Source: a virus. Taken from it: a stretch of DNA of 64,000 nucleotides. The position numbers and the translations under genes are program-made. Position 1 is the first letter of the stretch; each line of letters starts with the position of its first letter. This document shows, piece by piece, positions 1-8,089 of this stretch. The DNA lies in IMG/VR virus record IMGVR_UViG_3300011113_000492, positions 59,082 through 123,081 of that record; one strand, given 5' to 3'. The notes beneath the pieces were generated by a model, which worked only from the letters and a program-made list of their open reading frames with translations, was not told where the DNA came from and made no database searches.

Positions 1-1914
1 AATGAACTACAGCCCTTTTTCAATGACGCTAGAGATTGGCACAGAGCAGAAAATGACGGTGCCTGGGACGAAAGCGACTGGTTGGACGAGGCAGATCTTG
101 ACCGTATGAGTGCCATTGAAAACGCCTACCAGATCACTTGGCCGCACTGGACCTATAGTAGCGGCGAAGACAACGTAGATGTAGATCAAGTTGCCGATGA
201 ATTTGGAACAGCCATGCAACGTCCAGTAAATGCCAGTAGATCATATCACGGTGCTCGTCGTGAAGCTGGCCATTATGTAGTAGAGCCCGACGGCAGTTTA
301 GACCCAGACGGAGATGATGACATGGGTTTGGAATTTGTAAGTCCACCCTTGCCTCTAGAAGAAATGTTCAGTGACTTAGACAAAGTTAAAACATGGGCAG
401 ATAGAACAGGATGTTATACAAATGAAAGTACGGGTTTGCACATCAATGTCAGCGTACCTGGATTCAACATTGATAATTTAGACTACATAAAATTGGCATT
501 ATTAATGGGTGACAAATATGTGCTGGAACAATTTGACAGATTGGGTAATACCTATGCCAAAAGTGCCATGGACAAAATTATCGACCGTGTCAGACAAAGA
601 CCTGAAGATGCTGAAATGCTGCTGGTTAAGATGAAAGAAGGATTAGGCAAGCTAGCAACTAAAGTAATTCACAGCGGTATAACTGACAAATATACCAGTA
701 TCAATACAAAAACGGGTTATGTGGAATTTCGGAGTCCGGGCGGTGATTGGTTAGGCGATAAATTTTTTAATCAAATAAAACCAACACTACTAAGATTTGT
801 AGTTGCATTAGACGCTGCCATGGATCCAGAAAAATATAGAGACGAGTATCTTAAAAAACTTTATAAACTACTGCAACCTAAAAGCAAAGAAGATACACTA
901 AGTTACTTTGCCAAGTACGCCGCAGGAGAAATGCCTAAGGCAGCATTAAAGAGTTTCATTAAACAAGCACAATTAGAACGTAAAATTTCCAAAGACCCCA
1001 CTGGTGGAGAGAAGTATTGGTGGCGTGTGGGGCGTCCAGGTTACGGTGGATCTGTTGAGGTAGTAGCCACTAGTCGAGCAGAAGCTATTGCAGCAGGAAA
1101 GAAAGAAATTCCTGAATGGGATTATGCCAAGGACATGACTGCTACTCCGATTCGTCCGTACAGCGACAGTCCGATAATCGGCAGAATACGTGAACCCGAG
1201 CCGGTTGGCGCAATGCGTCCAACCAATCCTGATGGCAACTATGTAATTTTTGCCAATAACAGCAGAGCCGGCGATCCTCCTGCTTACCGCTTTATGGCCG
1301 CAGACGGGGACGATGCAGAAACAGTGTTGAATCAATGGAGACGTGCAAATCCTGGTGATTGGGAAGTACATTATGATGCCAACCAAAGACTAGGACAGCC
1401 TCCTGTGCCGGGCAGTACCCTGGACCGTCAACGTCAGCGAGCTGCACAATCGGGCGGCAGCTTTGAATTTGAATTGAGTCAAACTGATATAGAAAATCGC
1501 CTGGGTTGGCCTGATCAAACTGCTGATGCCAACTATGAAGTTGTAAATAGAAATACCTTGCAGCCAGTGTATTTGTTCATTGCCAATACCGACCAGGATG
1601 CTGCAAGAAAATACAGTCAAATCATAGATGCCATGGGCATGCCTGGCGCAGCCGAAAACTATGGCTACAGAGCCAGGGGCAGTGTAATGCCACCCGTGGA
1701 TCGCCAAGGAGCTCAATCAAGTGACCGGCGTCCTGCCACCGGTGGTAACTTCACTGGTGTTTGGCTGATTTTAGATCCCGATGGCAATGTCATACATAGT
1801 TTTGCTGGGGTAGGCAACGTGCAGAGTGATGCCAACCGTGTGGCCATTCAATGGCTGCGAGCACACCCTGGCGCCATGCAGGCTGGTGTCACAGTGGTAC
1901 CAGAGATGAGATAA
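1..1914 (+). CDS. amidoligase-like modular protein, 5' end missing
   Basis: The frame is open from base 1, so the true start lies upstream; about 637 codons are visible. Codons about 94-270 look like the putative amidoligase family (ATP-grasp-like ligases forming amide bonds): E-F-V-S-P-P, then S-T-G-L-H-I-N-V-S, then V-E-F-R-S-P-G-G. The C-terminal third holds three related segments (bases about 1230-1380, 1510-1680, 1750-1910), each with a Y/W-V/L-I-F/L strand, an acidic or Asn turn and an A-x-x-W or A-x-K helix, suggesting a repeated small domain. A P-V-P-G-S-T linker recurs in the genes at 1931 and 58009. It precedes two genes with capsid-targeting-like N-termini, so it may be a virion internal protein; its own N-terminus is not visible. 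Amidoligase assignment is moderate; the substrate is unknown. Confidence 0.6.
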   Translation, partial: NELQPFFNDARDWHRAENDGAWDESDWLDEADLDRMSAIENAYQITWPHWTYSSGEDNVDVDQVADEFGTAMQRPVNASRSYHGARREAGHYVVEPDGSLDPDGDDDMGLEFVSPPLPLEEMFSDLDKVKTWADRTGCYTNESTGLHINVSVPGFNIDNLDYIKLALLMGDKYVLEQFDRLGNTYAKSAMDKIIDRVRQRPEDAEMLLVKMKEGLGKLATKVIHSGITDKYTSINTKTGYVEFRSPGGDWLGDKFFNQIKPTLLRFVVALDAAMDPEKYRDEYLKKLYKLLQPKSKEDTLSYFAKYAAGEMPKAALKSFIKQAQLERKISKDPTGGEKYWWRVGRPGYGGSVEVVATSRAEAIAAGKKEIPEWDYAKDMTATPIRPYSDSPIIGRIREPEPVGAMRPTNPDGNYVIFANNSRAGDPPAYRFMAADGDDAETVLNQWRRANPGDWEVHYDANQRLGQPPVPGSTLDRQRQRAAQSGGSFEFELSQTDIENRLGWPDQTADANYEVVNRNTLQPVYLFIANTDQDAARKYSQIIDAMGMPGAAENYGYRARGSVMPPVDRQGAQSSDRRPATGGNFTGVWLILDPDGNVIHSFAGVGNVQSDANRVAIQWLRAHPGAMQAGVTVVPEMR

Positions 1915-1930
1915 GTTTAAAGGATGAATT

Positions 1931-2875
1931 ATGAAAGCTAAAGAAATTATTCCAGAAGTCCGAAGAAGACCAGACATAGAAAATATTCCCTATGGTTTTG
2001 GCTCAGGGGCTCCAGTTGGTGGTGGCATTCCTGCAGGAAGAATAGAACCTACACTGGGACAAATTGGATCTCAGGCTGCACAATCTGCGGCACGAATTAA
2101 ATCAGTGAGTCCTAACCAGCCATTGCCAAGCCCAAACGTTTGGCGCAGTGGAAGAGATAATACTCCAATGAGATCTCCAGGAGATAAAGCACAAAACATA
2201 GACGATGTTGTGCTACGACAAACACATCAAGCCGCTGGACGAGGGCCTCAAGGCGGACCAATCCCAGTACCTGGTTCGACTACTGGAGAAAAGATAGCAG
2301 CCGTTGCTGGTGCAACAGGAGCAGTCGGAGGCATAGGAGCGTTGTTAACAGCACCACTGGGTACTAAACCTACAAGTGGTCAATCAACTCCGCAGGCTCC
2401 AGCAAGAGATCCAAATATGACTCAGCAGACGCAGGATAGATTGGGGATATCATTGGACAGTCGGGGACGAACAGCTTCCGGAGCCACTTCGCCACCAGCA
2501 GCCAAACCCGCTGGACCACAACAGGGCGTGGTTGGCTCAGATCTGGCCCGCCTCAGTGGTGGTGAATTTGCTAGCCGAGCCGATAGATTGAATCAGGCCA
2601 GAGTTGATGCTATATTAGGTTCTGGGTACAAAGCTGGCAGTGCTGCTGCCAACACAGCATTGAGAGATTATTACAAAGCCAACCCACCCATGTCAGACGC
2701 CCAAAGACAAGAGTTAGGACAGGAAATTTTCAATCGGAGCATGGAACGTCTTCGTCAGCAGGCTGCTGACGCCAATGTCACAGTACGACCAGCTGGCAGT
2801 GACAATTCCACCGAGCCTGTGCCCGAAGATAAAAATGCATTGACGAGATTGATGAAATTGTCGGGTCAACGTTGA
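1931..2875 (+). CDS. Pro/Ala/Gly-rich protein with capsid-targeting-like N-terminus
   Basis: A 314-residue protein of unknown function. It starts M-K-A-K-E-I-I-P-E, a short peptide with I-P-E that resembles the T4 internal-protein targeting peptide cut by prohead protease. The body is low-complexity and rich in Pro, Gly, Ala and Gln, with a glycine/alanine hydrophobic stretch around residues 118-142 that could be membrane-active. The last 110 residues are more regular and helical. A ribosome site (AAAGGATG) precedes the ATG. It lies 16 bases after the amidoligase-like gene and 3 bases before the kinase-like gene, so the three form one unit. Sequence composition resembles the gene at 58009. 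Confidence 0.7.
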   Translation: MKAKEIIPEVRRRPDIENIPYGFGSGAPVGGGIPAGRIEPTLGQIGSQAAQSAARIKSVSPNQPLPSPNVWRSGRDNTPMRSPGDKAQNIDDVVLRQTHQAAGRGPQGGPIPVPGSTTGEKIAAVAGATGAVGGIGALLTAPLGTKPTSGQSTPQAPARDPNMTQQTQDRLGISLDSRGRTASGATSPPAAKPAGPQQGVVGSDLARLSGGEFASRADRLNQARVDAILGSGYKAGSAAANTALRDYYKANPPMSDAQRQELGQEIFNRSMERLRQQAADANVTVRPAGSDNSTEPVPEDKNALTRLMKLSGQR

Positions 2876-2878
2876 AAA

Positions 2879-3544
2879 ATGATTCTAGCAGATTTTTTAA
2901 TAGAAGCAGAAGCAGGTACTAAAAATTCTGCTGCAATTTTCAGGAAGTTAAAAGCAGCCGGCTATAAAAAGCTAGGATCTGGCGCAGATTCTGTGGTATG
3001 GGCCAAAGACGACGCCAGTGTTATTAAAATTCTAATGCCTGAAGACAGCAACAGTTTAGCAGAAAAAACTTTTTTAAAATTTTATGATTTTGTGCAAGCA
3101 AACAAAGACATTGCCAATTTACCTAAATTTTTAGAATCTAGTCAGACCATGAATATAAATGGCAAAGACTATACCTTTGTGGTCATGGAAAGATTACAAC
3201 ACATACCGCGTGGCAGTATCCAGGAAGCCATGGTCTGGATACTCAGCGACTATGCTGCTAAAAAAATGCAATGGAAAGATGTATTCAAAGAATTAACTCA
3301 ACCCAACACATGGAAACATTGGGAACCTCCTCCTGCCAAAGAAAAAATAATTAATATTATAAAGAACATGAATCAGCAAGATATTCTACAATATGCTGTT
3401 TTATATTCTGTAATGACCTTGCTATACCATACCGGAAGAATAAACAAACTAGGATGGGATTTGCATACAGAAAATGTAATGCAACGACAAGATGGGACTT
3501 TAGTTATAATAGATCCTTGGTTTGCTTTAAATGATGGCATTTAA
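2879..3544 (+). CDS. protein kinase-like fold protein with capsid-targeting-like N-terminus
   Basis: A 221-residue protein. Residues 1-12 (M-I-L-A-D-F-L-I-E-A-E-A) look like a T4-type capsid-targeting peptide with an L-I-E|A cleavage site. After it come kinase signatures: a glycine loop L-G-S-G-A-D-S-V-V-W (residues 32-41), a following V-I-K that could be the ATP-binding lysine (K50), W-D-L-H-T-E-N-V-M near residue 195 (like the catalytic H-x-D-x-x-x-x-N loop) and I-I-D-P-W near 212 (like DFG). It is smaller than typical kinases (about 260-300). Inference: a small kinase packaged in the head and injected, by analogy with injected T4 Alt, which is an ADP-ribosyltransferase. Activity is not shown. 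Confidence 0.65.
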   Translation: MILADFLIEAEAGTKNSAAIFRKLKAAGYKKLGSGADSVVWAKDDASVIKILMPEDSNSLAEKTFLKFYDFVQANKDIANLPKFLESSQTMNINGKDYTFVVMERLQHIPRGSIQEAMVWILSDYAAKKMQWKDVFKELTQPNTWKHWEPPPAKEKIINIIKNMNQQDILQYAVLYSVMTLLYHTGRINKLGWDLHTENVMQRQDGTLVIIDPWFALNDGI

Positions 3545-3570
3545 TATTTTAGTACTACAAAAAAATTTGA

Positions 3571-3599
3571 TTGACTGATAATCAAAATAACCGTATAAT
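3571..3599 (+). promoter_or_regulatory. sigma70-type promoter
   Basis: TTGACT (3571-3576) and TATAAT (3594-3599) are separated by exactly 17 bases. It drives the ParB-like gene starting about 34 bases downstream. Confidence 0.75.
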
Positions 3600-3632
3600 A
3601 ACGACTTGTTTATTTAACCATTGGGGTTTATT

Positions 3633-4733
3633 GTGGCAACTAAAATCAGCAAGACTAAACAAAAAGAGCAGCGTATTCGCAATTTCTTGAGTAACTATAC
3701 TGTTCCTTTTGAAATGGAAGATGCTGCCATTGATTTGCGTACTATGGCGCAGAATTACCAAAATGGTATTATTCCAAATAAAGACATTGGAGATGCCGTT
3801 AATGCAATTTTAGGACCTAGTGCAATTCCTCGTTGTAGCATTGATCCTCGACAATTGGGTGTACCACAATTTGCATGGGCGCCCATGGATGATGTAGGCA
3901 TTGACCCTCGCTTTCAGCGTGATGTGGCTCCAAATCATGTGCAAAAGATTGAAGCAGATTTTCAGGCTGACATGATTATTGTGCCCTGTGCTATTAAAGA
4001 TCCTAAAACTGGCAAATATTTGCTGTGGGACGGGCACCACACGACTCGAGTCTGCGAACGTATGGGTTGGACTCATGTGCCTGTTTGGTACACTGAAGCA
4101 GACATTGACGACGAACACAGCCTGCAGGAAGCAGAACGTATCCTTATCCTTAAAGCAGGACGCAGTTTCCTTACTATTAATAAAAAGAACAAACGGCCTG
4201 TAAGTAATTACGATGCTCATATGATCAGTGTTGAGTGCGGCGAGCCCGAAGCAGTCACAGTGCAGAGAATTGTAGACGCTAACACTTGTCAAGTTAAACG
4301 TGCTAGTACAAAAGCCGGTGACATCAGTCACATTGAACACCTTTATGGTGCTTATGACCTTGTGCAGGCCAGTTCAGGCATCAAAGGCATTTACCTTGCT
4401 CGTAGTCTGAAGTTTCATCGTGACACTTGGCCTAAAGAAGAAGTGCGCGGCATTATGATGTTGGCGATGGCCCGTTTGTATCAGCAAACGGAATTGCAAA
4501 CTGGTCAGCTACTGTCCAACGAATTTGATGTTGAATTTGGAAACATCCTTAAAAAGGTCTATGGACAAAGCGAAAAAGTTCATACTCGTATCAAGGAACA
4601 ATTTGAAAATCATTTCGGCAGTCTAGGTGCTCACCCTGTTGTGGTTACCAGTGGCTTGGTGCTAACTTATTTGAAACATAATAAGAAAGGCTTTAAACTT
4701 AGTCAGCCCGAAGCTACTTATCCTGTGAAATAA
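3633..4733 (+). CDS. ParB/sulfiredoxin-fold domain protein
   Basis: A 366-residue protein read from the GTG at 3633, which lies after a sigma70 promoter; an upstream TTG at 3621 is less likely. Residues about 85-175 contain the ParB/Srx-type core: I-D-P-R-F-Q-R-D, I-V-P-C-A-I-K-D, then L-L-W-D-G-H-H-T-T-R-V-C and W-T-H-V-P-V-W. The DGHH segment is the nucleotide-binding signature of the fold. The remaining 190 residues are helical and unrecognised. No partner ParA is nearby, so a partition role is unlikely; ParB-fold proteins in phages may act as nucleases or CTP-dependent switches. A similar DGHH module recurs at the far end of the window (near 63590). Confidence 0.65.
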   Translation: MATKISKTKQKEQRIRNFLSNYTVPFEMEDAAIDLRTMAQNYQNGIIPNKDIGDAVNAILGPSAIPRCSIDPRQLGVPQFAWAPMDDVGIDPRFQRDVAPNHVQKIEADFQADMIIVPCAIKDPKTGKYLLWDGHHTTRVCERMGWTHVPVWYTEADIDDEHSLQEAERILILKAGRSFLTINKKNKRPVSNYDAHMISVECGEPEAVTVQRIVDANTCQVKRASTKAGDISHIEHLYGAYDLVQASSGIKGIYLARSLKFHRDTWPKEEVRGIMMLAMARLYQQTELQTGQLLSNEFDVEFGNILKKVYGQSEKVHTRIKEQFENHFGSLGAHPVVVTSGLVLTYLKHNKKGFKLSQPEATYPVK

Positions 4734-4734
4734 A

Positions 4735-5151
4735 ATGCGTCCTTATGTTCTATATCTTCGCAAGTGCCCTGGGGTCAAAGACCCTAGGCACTTTAAGATC
4801 GGCATTGCGGCATTGGACAAAGTTCGTACACGTCTTGCGGCATATCAAAATGCCGTGGGTCCAGTGTACACTGAAGAATTCATGCATATTTGGCTAGGTG
4901 AAGATATTGATGTTAAAGAAGCAGAAAAAAAGATTAAATTAAATTTCAAAGATCGAATCAGCAGTGCTGAAGCAGGATTAAGTGAATGGATCTGCGACAT
5001 CAACAAACAAGAAATTCTTGATTTCATTGTCGAATTACGCACCGATTATTTTATCAAGCTTCAAGACGGGCCCGGTGAACTGCAACCTTTGACAATGAAT
5101 AATTGTGAGGACTTGCAGGATTGGTATGATGAAAATTTTATAACTGAATAG
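4735..5151 (+). CDS. GIY-YIG-like (T5orf172/MUG113 type) nuclease-fold protein
   Basis: A 138-residue protein starting 2 bases after the ParB-like gene stop. Residues 4-40 read Y-V-L-Y-L-R-K-C followed by F-K-I-G-I-A, matching the two strands of the GIY-YIG fold as seen in the T5orf172/MUG113 group, and a conserved R-L follows. Later A-E-K-K-I-K-L-N-F and L-S-E-W-I fit the helix and E-W-(F/I) positions of that group. Function may be DNA cleavage, or the domain may be a degenerate binding version. Co-transcribed with the upstream gene and closed by the terminator at 5174. Confidence 0.55.
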   Translation: MRPYVLYLRKCPGVKDPRHFKIGIAALDKVRTRLAAYQNAVGPVYTEEFMHIWLGEDIDVKEAEKKIKLNFKDRISSAEAGLSEWICDINKQEILDFIVELRTDYFIKLQDGPGELQPLTMNNCEDLQDWYDENFITE

Positions 5152-5173
5152 TCATAAAAAGTAGTACAATTTT

Positions 5174-5195
5174 AGGGCTTTTGAGCCCTATTTTT
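5174..5195 (+). terminator. intrinsic terminator
   Basis: AGGGCT - TTTG - AGCCCT stem followed by ATTTTTG. It ends the ParB/GIY-YIG unit. Confidence 0.8.
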
Positions 5196-5268
5196 GTTGT
5201 ATTTTTACAACAAATATTTTGGTTGACCAATATTCCCAATTTTGCTATAATAATGGAATAGTAAGTAA
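5190..5268 (+). repeat. 79-bp promoter cassette, copy 1 (identical to 16107-16185)
   Basis: This stretch is base-for-base identical to 16107-16185. It contains the T tail of the preceding terminator, a TTGTTGT/ACAACAA hairpin, a full TTGACC-17-TATAAT promoter and the start of the leader. Each copy follows a terminator with a different stem and precedes a different small gene. Confidence 0.9.
5223..5251 (+). promoter_or_regulatory. sigma70-type promoter
   Basis: TTGACC (5223-5228), 17-base spacer, TATAAT (5246-5251). It lies inside the duplicated 79-bp cassette and directs the small genes from 5282. Confidence 0.8.
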
Positions 5269-5281
5269 ACAGGAGCTGGAA

Positions 5282-5458
5282 ATGAACTTTGAACAAGCAC
5301 TGAATGTCGTAGAGCAATACCAGCAAGATTGGGCCTTGCCCGGACTGCTAGAAACCTTGATGCAGATGCAGGATTCTTTGGACGAACTGACCTTCAACGA
5401 GGCTCGTGCCTATCGCGTGGTTTTTCGTGCAATGGGCAAGCTCTTTGCCCCGGTTTAA
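5282..5458 (+). CDS. small acidic phage protein, unknown
   Basis: 58 residues starting M-N-F-E-Q-A. The start is set by AGGAGCTGG nine bases upstream and the promoter at 5223; the frame extends further upstream only into the promoter. The protein is helical and carries no recognised domain. First gene of an early-type cluster of tiny genes. Confidence 0.65.
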   Translation: MNFEQALNVVEQYQQDWALPGLLETLMQMQDSLDELTFNEARAYRVVFRAMGKLFAPV

Positions 5459-5487
5459 TAATACCGTTTCAACTCAAAGGAATTCAA

Positions 5488-5655
5488 ATGCAATATCCTG
5501 AATATTTCACCGCAGACGATATCATGGAATTTGAGTACGAATATAACCGTATTCGCGATATCGAAGAAAACGTGGGTTTTTGGAAAATCAACGCTGAACT
5601 TCAACTTGTTGCACAAAAACAACAAGAAGAACTAGAAGAACTTTTGGTTGACTGA
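5488..5655 (+). CDS. small acidic coiled protein, unknown
   Basis: 55 residues starting M-Q-Y-P-E-Y, preceded by AAAGGAATTCAA. It is rich in Glu, Tyr and Gln, with a C-terminal helix Q-K-Q-Q-E-E-L-E-E-L. The last codons and stop overlap the -35 box of the next promoter (TTGACT at 5648-5653). No recognised domain. Confidence 0.6.
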   Translation: MQYPEYFTADDIMEFEYEYNRIRDIEENVGFWKINAELQLVAQKQQEELEELLVD

Positions 5656-5676
5656 AATTCCCAAATTTGCTATAAT
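5648..5676 (+). promoter_or_regulatory. sigma70-type promoter
   Basis: TTGACT (5648-5653), 17-base spacer, TATAAT (5671-5676). The -35 box overlaps the stop codon of the preceding gene. Confidence 0.8.
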
Positions 5677-5707
5677 AATGGCATACAGTAACAAGACGGA
5701 GTAAGAA

Positions 5708-5992
5708 ATGACTGCAATTTATCAAGCACTCACTGAGCAAGAAAAACGTGAAGTTCGCATGTACGGTTGCACCGAAGCACAGATGCGCGAAGCTGTCGAA
5801 GAAAGCATTACATTCCGTTTTTCAGGTCCTGCTATGATGGCCGCAAGCCTCATGAGCGACTGCCAAGAGATGGTCAGCTACGGTCCTTACGATGGCGACA
5901 CACTGGCCAACATTCTCGAAGATCAGCGCCAAACACTGAACCGCGCCAAGTGGATTTTGTTTACATACTGCATGAACAAGGAGACTGCATAA
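5708..5992 (+). CDS. small phage protein, unknown
   Basis: 94 residues starting M-T-A-I-Y-Q-A-L-T, with a GACGGAGTAAGA ribosome site. No recognised domain; residues 40-70 contain alternating Ala, Ser and Met helices. The stop TAA overlaps the next ATG by one base, indicating coupled translation with the gene at 5992. Confidence 0.65.
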   Translation: MTAIYQALTEQEKREVRMYGCTEAQMREAVEESITFRFSGPAMMAASLMSDCQEMVSYGPYDGDTLANILEDQRQTLNRAKWILFTYCMNKETA

Positions 5993-6162
5993 TGAGTAAA
6001 ATGAGCGAACTTAGCATTGACATCCAGGGTATGCTAGTAGAAGGGCACGACCCCCGGGCCATTGCACGATATCTTGAAATTCCTGTGGAATGGGTCTACG
6101 AAGAACTGTCTAGGGAATCTGAAGAAGAATCCTTTAGCCCTTTTGAAACTTGCAATAGTTAA
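5992..6162 (+). CDS. small helix-turn-helix-like protein
   Basis: 56 residues starting M-S-K-M-S-E-L-S. The segment I-A-R-Y-L-E-I-P-V-E-W-V-Y-E resembles a short helix-turn-helix of the kind found in small phage regulators; the tail is acidic. The ATG overlaps the stop of the upstream gene. Regulatory function is inferred only. Confidence 0.55.
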   Translation: MSKMSELSIDIQGMLVEGHDPRAIARYLEIPVEWVYEELSRESEEESFSPFETCNS

Positions 6163-6170
6163 AATTTTGG

Positions 6171-6199
6171 TTGACCAAAATTCTCAATTCTGCTATAAT
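6171..6199 (+). promoter_or_regulatory. sigma70-type promoter
   Basis: TTGACC (6171-6176), 17-base spacer, TATAAT (6194-6199), with spacer sequence close to the other early promoters. It drives the genes at 6223 and 6409. Confidence 0.8.
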
Positions 6200-6222
6200 T
6201 TAATTTTAAACAAGGAACTGCA

Positions 6223-6396
6223 ATGATTAAATCTTTTGTTACTCATCTGGGCGGCACTGTTACTTTTACCCCTACTGGTTTGATTCACAAGGCAGGCAGC
6301 GGTGCGTATAGCGGTCGACTGGCTGAACTGAATCAGAATGCTGTGGTCACTGATCAGCCCAAGCGTGGTCGTGGTCGTCCTCGTAAAGCTAAGTAA
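6223..6396 (+). CDS. small protein with C-terminal AT-hook
   Basis: 57 residues (M-I-K-S-F-V-T-H-L to stop at 6394) preceded by CAAGGAACTGCA. The N-terminal 40 residues are neutral; the end reads P-K-R-G-R-G-R-P-R-K-A-K, a classical AT-hook (R-G-R-P) that binds the minor groove of AT-rich DNA. With its own strong promoter it could be an early nucleoid-associated or regulatory protein. Confidence 0.6.
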   Translation: MIKSFVTHLGGTVTFTPTGLIHKAGSGAYSGRLAELNQNAVVTDQPKRGRGRPRKAK

Positions 6397-6408
6397 TAGG
6401 AGACTGCA

Positions 6409-6561
6409 ATGAAAGAATATCTACGGCGTGTGGATCTTGTAGTCAGTATATGGATTGATGAAGATGCGGATGTACAAGAAGTAGTGCAAGAAATGAACTA
6501 TTCTTTTGACCATCCTGCTATTCATGAACACTGTATTGAAGACATCTTAACCGAAATTTGA
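6409..6561 (+). CDS. small acidic protein, unknown
   Basis: 50 residues starting M-K-E-Y-L-R-R-V-D-L-V-V-S-I, with a strong TAGGAGACTGCA ribosome site. Strand-helix pattern with acidic centre (W-I-D-E-D-A-D-V-Q-E-V-V). No recognised family. Follows the AT-hook gene by 12 bases. Confidence 0.6.
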   Translation: MKEYLRRVDLVVSIWIDEDADVQEVVQEMNYSFDHPAIHEHCIEDILTEI

Positions 6562-6572
6562 AAGAAATATAA

Positions 6573-6932
6573 ATGAACAGTTTGAACACTTGCATGAGTT
6601 GTGCCAGACAGCACGATAGTTGGCGTGCATATTGCACCAACTGTATGCAGACTCAGGCTATTATTAAACAAATGGAAGAAGCTGAGCGGCGTCGAAATTT
6701 TAATTCGCCAGCCAATTCGCCTTTGCCGCCACCTAATTATTCGGGTTACAGTGGCGGGTCCTATGAACCAAGTCGATTTTCTTGGCTGTGGACCAGCGGA
6801 ATCGGTGCATTTGGGTTTTTCTGTTGGATATTGTATATGTTTTGGACTTTGTTGTTCAATGGCGCCAATTTTACGGGCATGGACCTTGTTGCCGGATTGG
6901 TATTCTTGTCTTGGTATGGCAACGAATACTAA
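6573..6932 (+). CDS. zinc-ribbon plus membrane-anchored small protein
   Basis: 119 residues. The N-terminus has two C-x2-C pairs (C-M-S-C and C-T-N-C), typical of a small zinc ribbon. A Pro/Asn/Ser-rich linker follows, then one or two hydrophobic segments (residues about 72-112, W/F/L-rich) that should span the inner membrane. Function unknown. Confidence 0.6.
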   Translation: MNSLNTCMSCARQHDSWRAYCTNCMQTQAIIKQMEEAERRRNFNSPANSPLPPPNYSGYSGGSYEPSRFSWLWTSGIGAFGFFCWILYMFWTLLFNGANFTGMDLVAGLVFLSWYGNEY

Positions 6933-6959
6933 TTTGGTAAACCAGAATTCATAATATGG

Positions 6960-6988
6960 TTGACATCAATTTCGTTTTCAACTATAAT
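6960..6988 (+). promoter_or_regulatory. sigma70-type promoter with long leader
   Basis: TTGACA (6960-6965), 17-base spacer, TATAAT (6983-6988). The leader of about 60 bases contains a TGTTA/TAACA inverted repeat (6997-7017) before the AGGAG site of the gene at 7055. Confidence 0.8.
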
Positions 6989-7054
6989 TTGAATATGTTA
7001 GCAAATGGATGTTAACATTTTTTTCAACTAACTTGTTTTTTCTAGGAGTATTTT

Positions 7055-7390
7055 ATGTTTAAAGTTGCTGGTGTTTCCGTTCTCAAGGGTGAAGTCAAAG
7101 TTCGTTTTGCCAACGACATGACTCGTGTTAAGGTGTTGGCTAAAAATGGCCACACTGATATTGAACTGCTTGAGCTGCCCGAGGCCATGGACAAGCCTGC
7201 TGTGGTCACTTATCTCAAGTCCACTGCACTGTATCAAGACAGTCGCTTTACGGCTGCAATTGATGCTGCTGATTCTAAGTACAACAGTTCTGCAACTGTT
7301 AAAATCAGCAAGCCCAAGGCAGAAAAGCCCAGAATTGACGCTATCAAGGCTCGTGCTAAAACAGCTAAGACTGAGCCCGTGGCAGAGTGA
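7055..7390 (+). CDS. phage protein, unknown, Lys/Ala-rich tail
   Basis: 111 residues with a good TAGGAG site and its own promoter and terminator, so it is a single-gene unit. Residues 1-35 are beta-rich (F-K-V-A-G-V-S-V-L-K-G-E-V-K-V-R-F), and the C-terminus is basic and Ala/Pro-rich like a disordered nucleic-acid-binding tail. No recognised domain. The isolated strong expression unit suggests an abundant protein. Confidence 0.65.
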   Translation: MFKVAGVSVLKGEVKVRFANDMTRVKVLAKNGHTDIELLELPEAMDKPAVVTYLKSTALYQDSRFTAAIDAADSKYNSSATVKISKPKAEKPRIDAIKARAKTAKTEPVAE

Positions 7391-7410
7391 TCGGCACAAG
7401 TGTGCAGGAC

Positions 7411-7430
7411 AAGGCCCGTATGGGCCTTTT
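7411..7430 (+). terminator. intrinsic terminator
   Basis: AAGGCCC - GTAT - GGGCCTT stem running into TTTT, closing the 7055 unit. Confidence 0.75.
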
Positions 7431-7451
7431 CCATTGAATAAATATGATAAA

Positions 7452-7595
7452 ATGGTAATACTTAATTTAATTTTTTTGTTGGCACTAATTGGTATCATTG
7501 GATTTTGGATTCATTCGGTGGCCACCTACGATTGGTCAAAATTTGATGAAGACAGCAAAGATGATGATTTCTTAAAGCCATATGATGACAAATAA
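7452..7595 (+). CDS. single-pass membrane small protein
   Basis: 47 residues starting at the ATG at 7452. Residues 2-24 form one hydrophobic segment, followed by an acidic cytoplasmic or periplasmic tail (D-E-D-S-K-D-D-D). No family recognised; 10 bases before a secreted glycine-zipper protein. Confidence 0.5.
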   Translation: MVILNLIFLLALIGIIGFWIHSVATYDWSKFDEDSKDDDFLKPYDDK

Positions 7596-7605
7596 GGAAT
7601 AAATT

Positions 7606-7998
7606 ATGAAACAAATTCTTGTAGGATTATTATTTGCATCAAGTGCTGCCATGGCCCAAGATGTTTATGTAGTGTCTGTGCAACCAAGATTTACTACAGT
7701 CTATCAACAACAGTGTCAGATAGTCGGTGTACGCGAAGACAACAGCGGTGTGGGTACCGTCATCGGTTTAATTGCGGGCGGTATTATCGGCAATCAAGTC
7801 GGCGGTGGCAGTGGTCGAGATATTGCCACAGTGATCGGTGCTGGAGTAGGAGCCAGTGTAGGTAACAGGATCGGACAGGATCAAGTTTCTAATGGTCAGC
7901 GGCAAGTGTGCCAAAATGTGCCGGTGACTGTGCAGAATGGTGAAACCGTGACATTTAACTATCGAGGTAGGGTGTTCACGCAAGTATTCACTCATTGA
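7606..7998 (+). CDS. glycine-zipper secreted or outer-membrane protein
   Basis: 130 residues with a signal peptide cleaved after A-M-A (residues 15-17). Residues about 50-92 form a glycine-zipper two-helix hairpin (G-L-I-A-G-G-I-I-G-N-Q-V-G-G-G and G-A-G-V-G-A-S-V-G-N-R-I-G), as in the 17-kDa antigen/SlyB-like family of outer-membrane-associated proteins. One cysteine pair flanks the zipper. No lipobox cysteine is seen at the cleavage site. Such genes are bacterial in origin; in a phage it may alter the envelope. The stop codon overlaps a late-promoter-like GATAAATA. Confidence 0.7.
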   Translation: MKQILVGLLFASSAAMAQDVYVVSVQPRFTTVYQQQCQIVGVREDNSGVGTVIGLIAGGIIGNQVGGGSGRDIATVIGAGVGASVGNRIGQDQVSNGQRQVCQNVPVTVQNGETVTFNYRGRVFTQVFTH

Positions 7999-8004
7999 TA
8001 AATA
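7997..8004 (+). promoter_or_regulatory. late-promoter-like element before tmRNA
   Basis: GATAAATA matches the T4-type late -10 element. The predicted start is near 8010, ahead of the tmRNA gene. Confidence 0.45.
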
Positions 8005-8089
8005 TTTGACACACAGATAATGGCTAGGTGAAACATCTCAAAGAAGTCAACATGGGATATTTCTAAAGGTTTTAGTAGTGGCAGACTTA

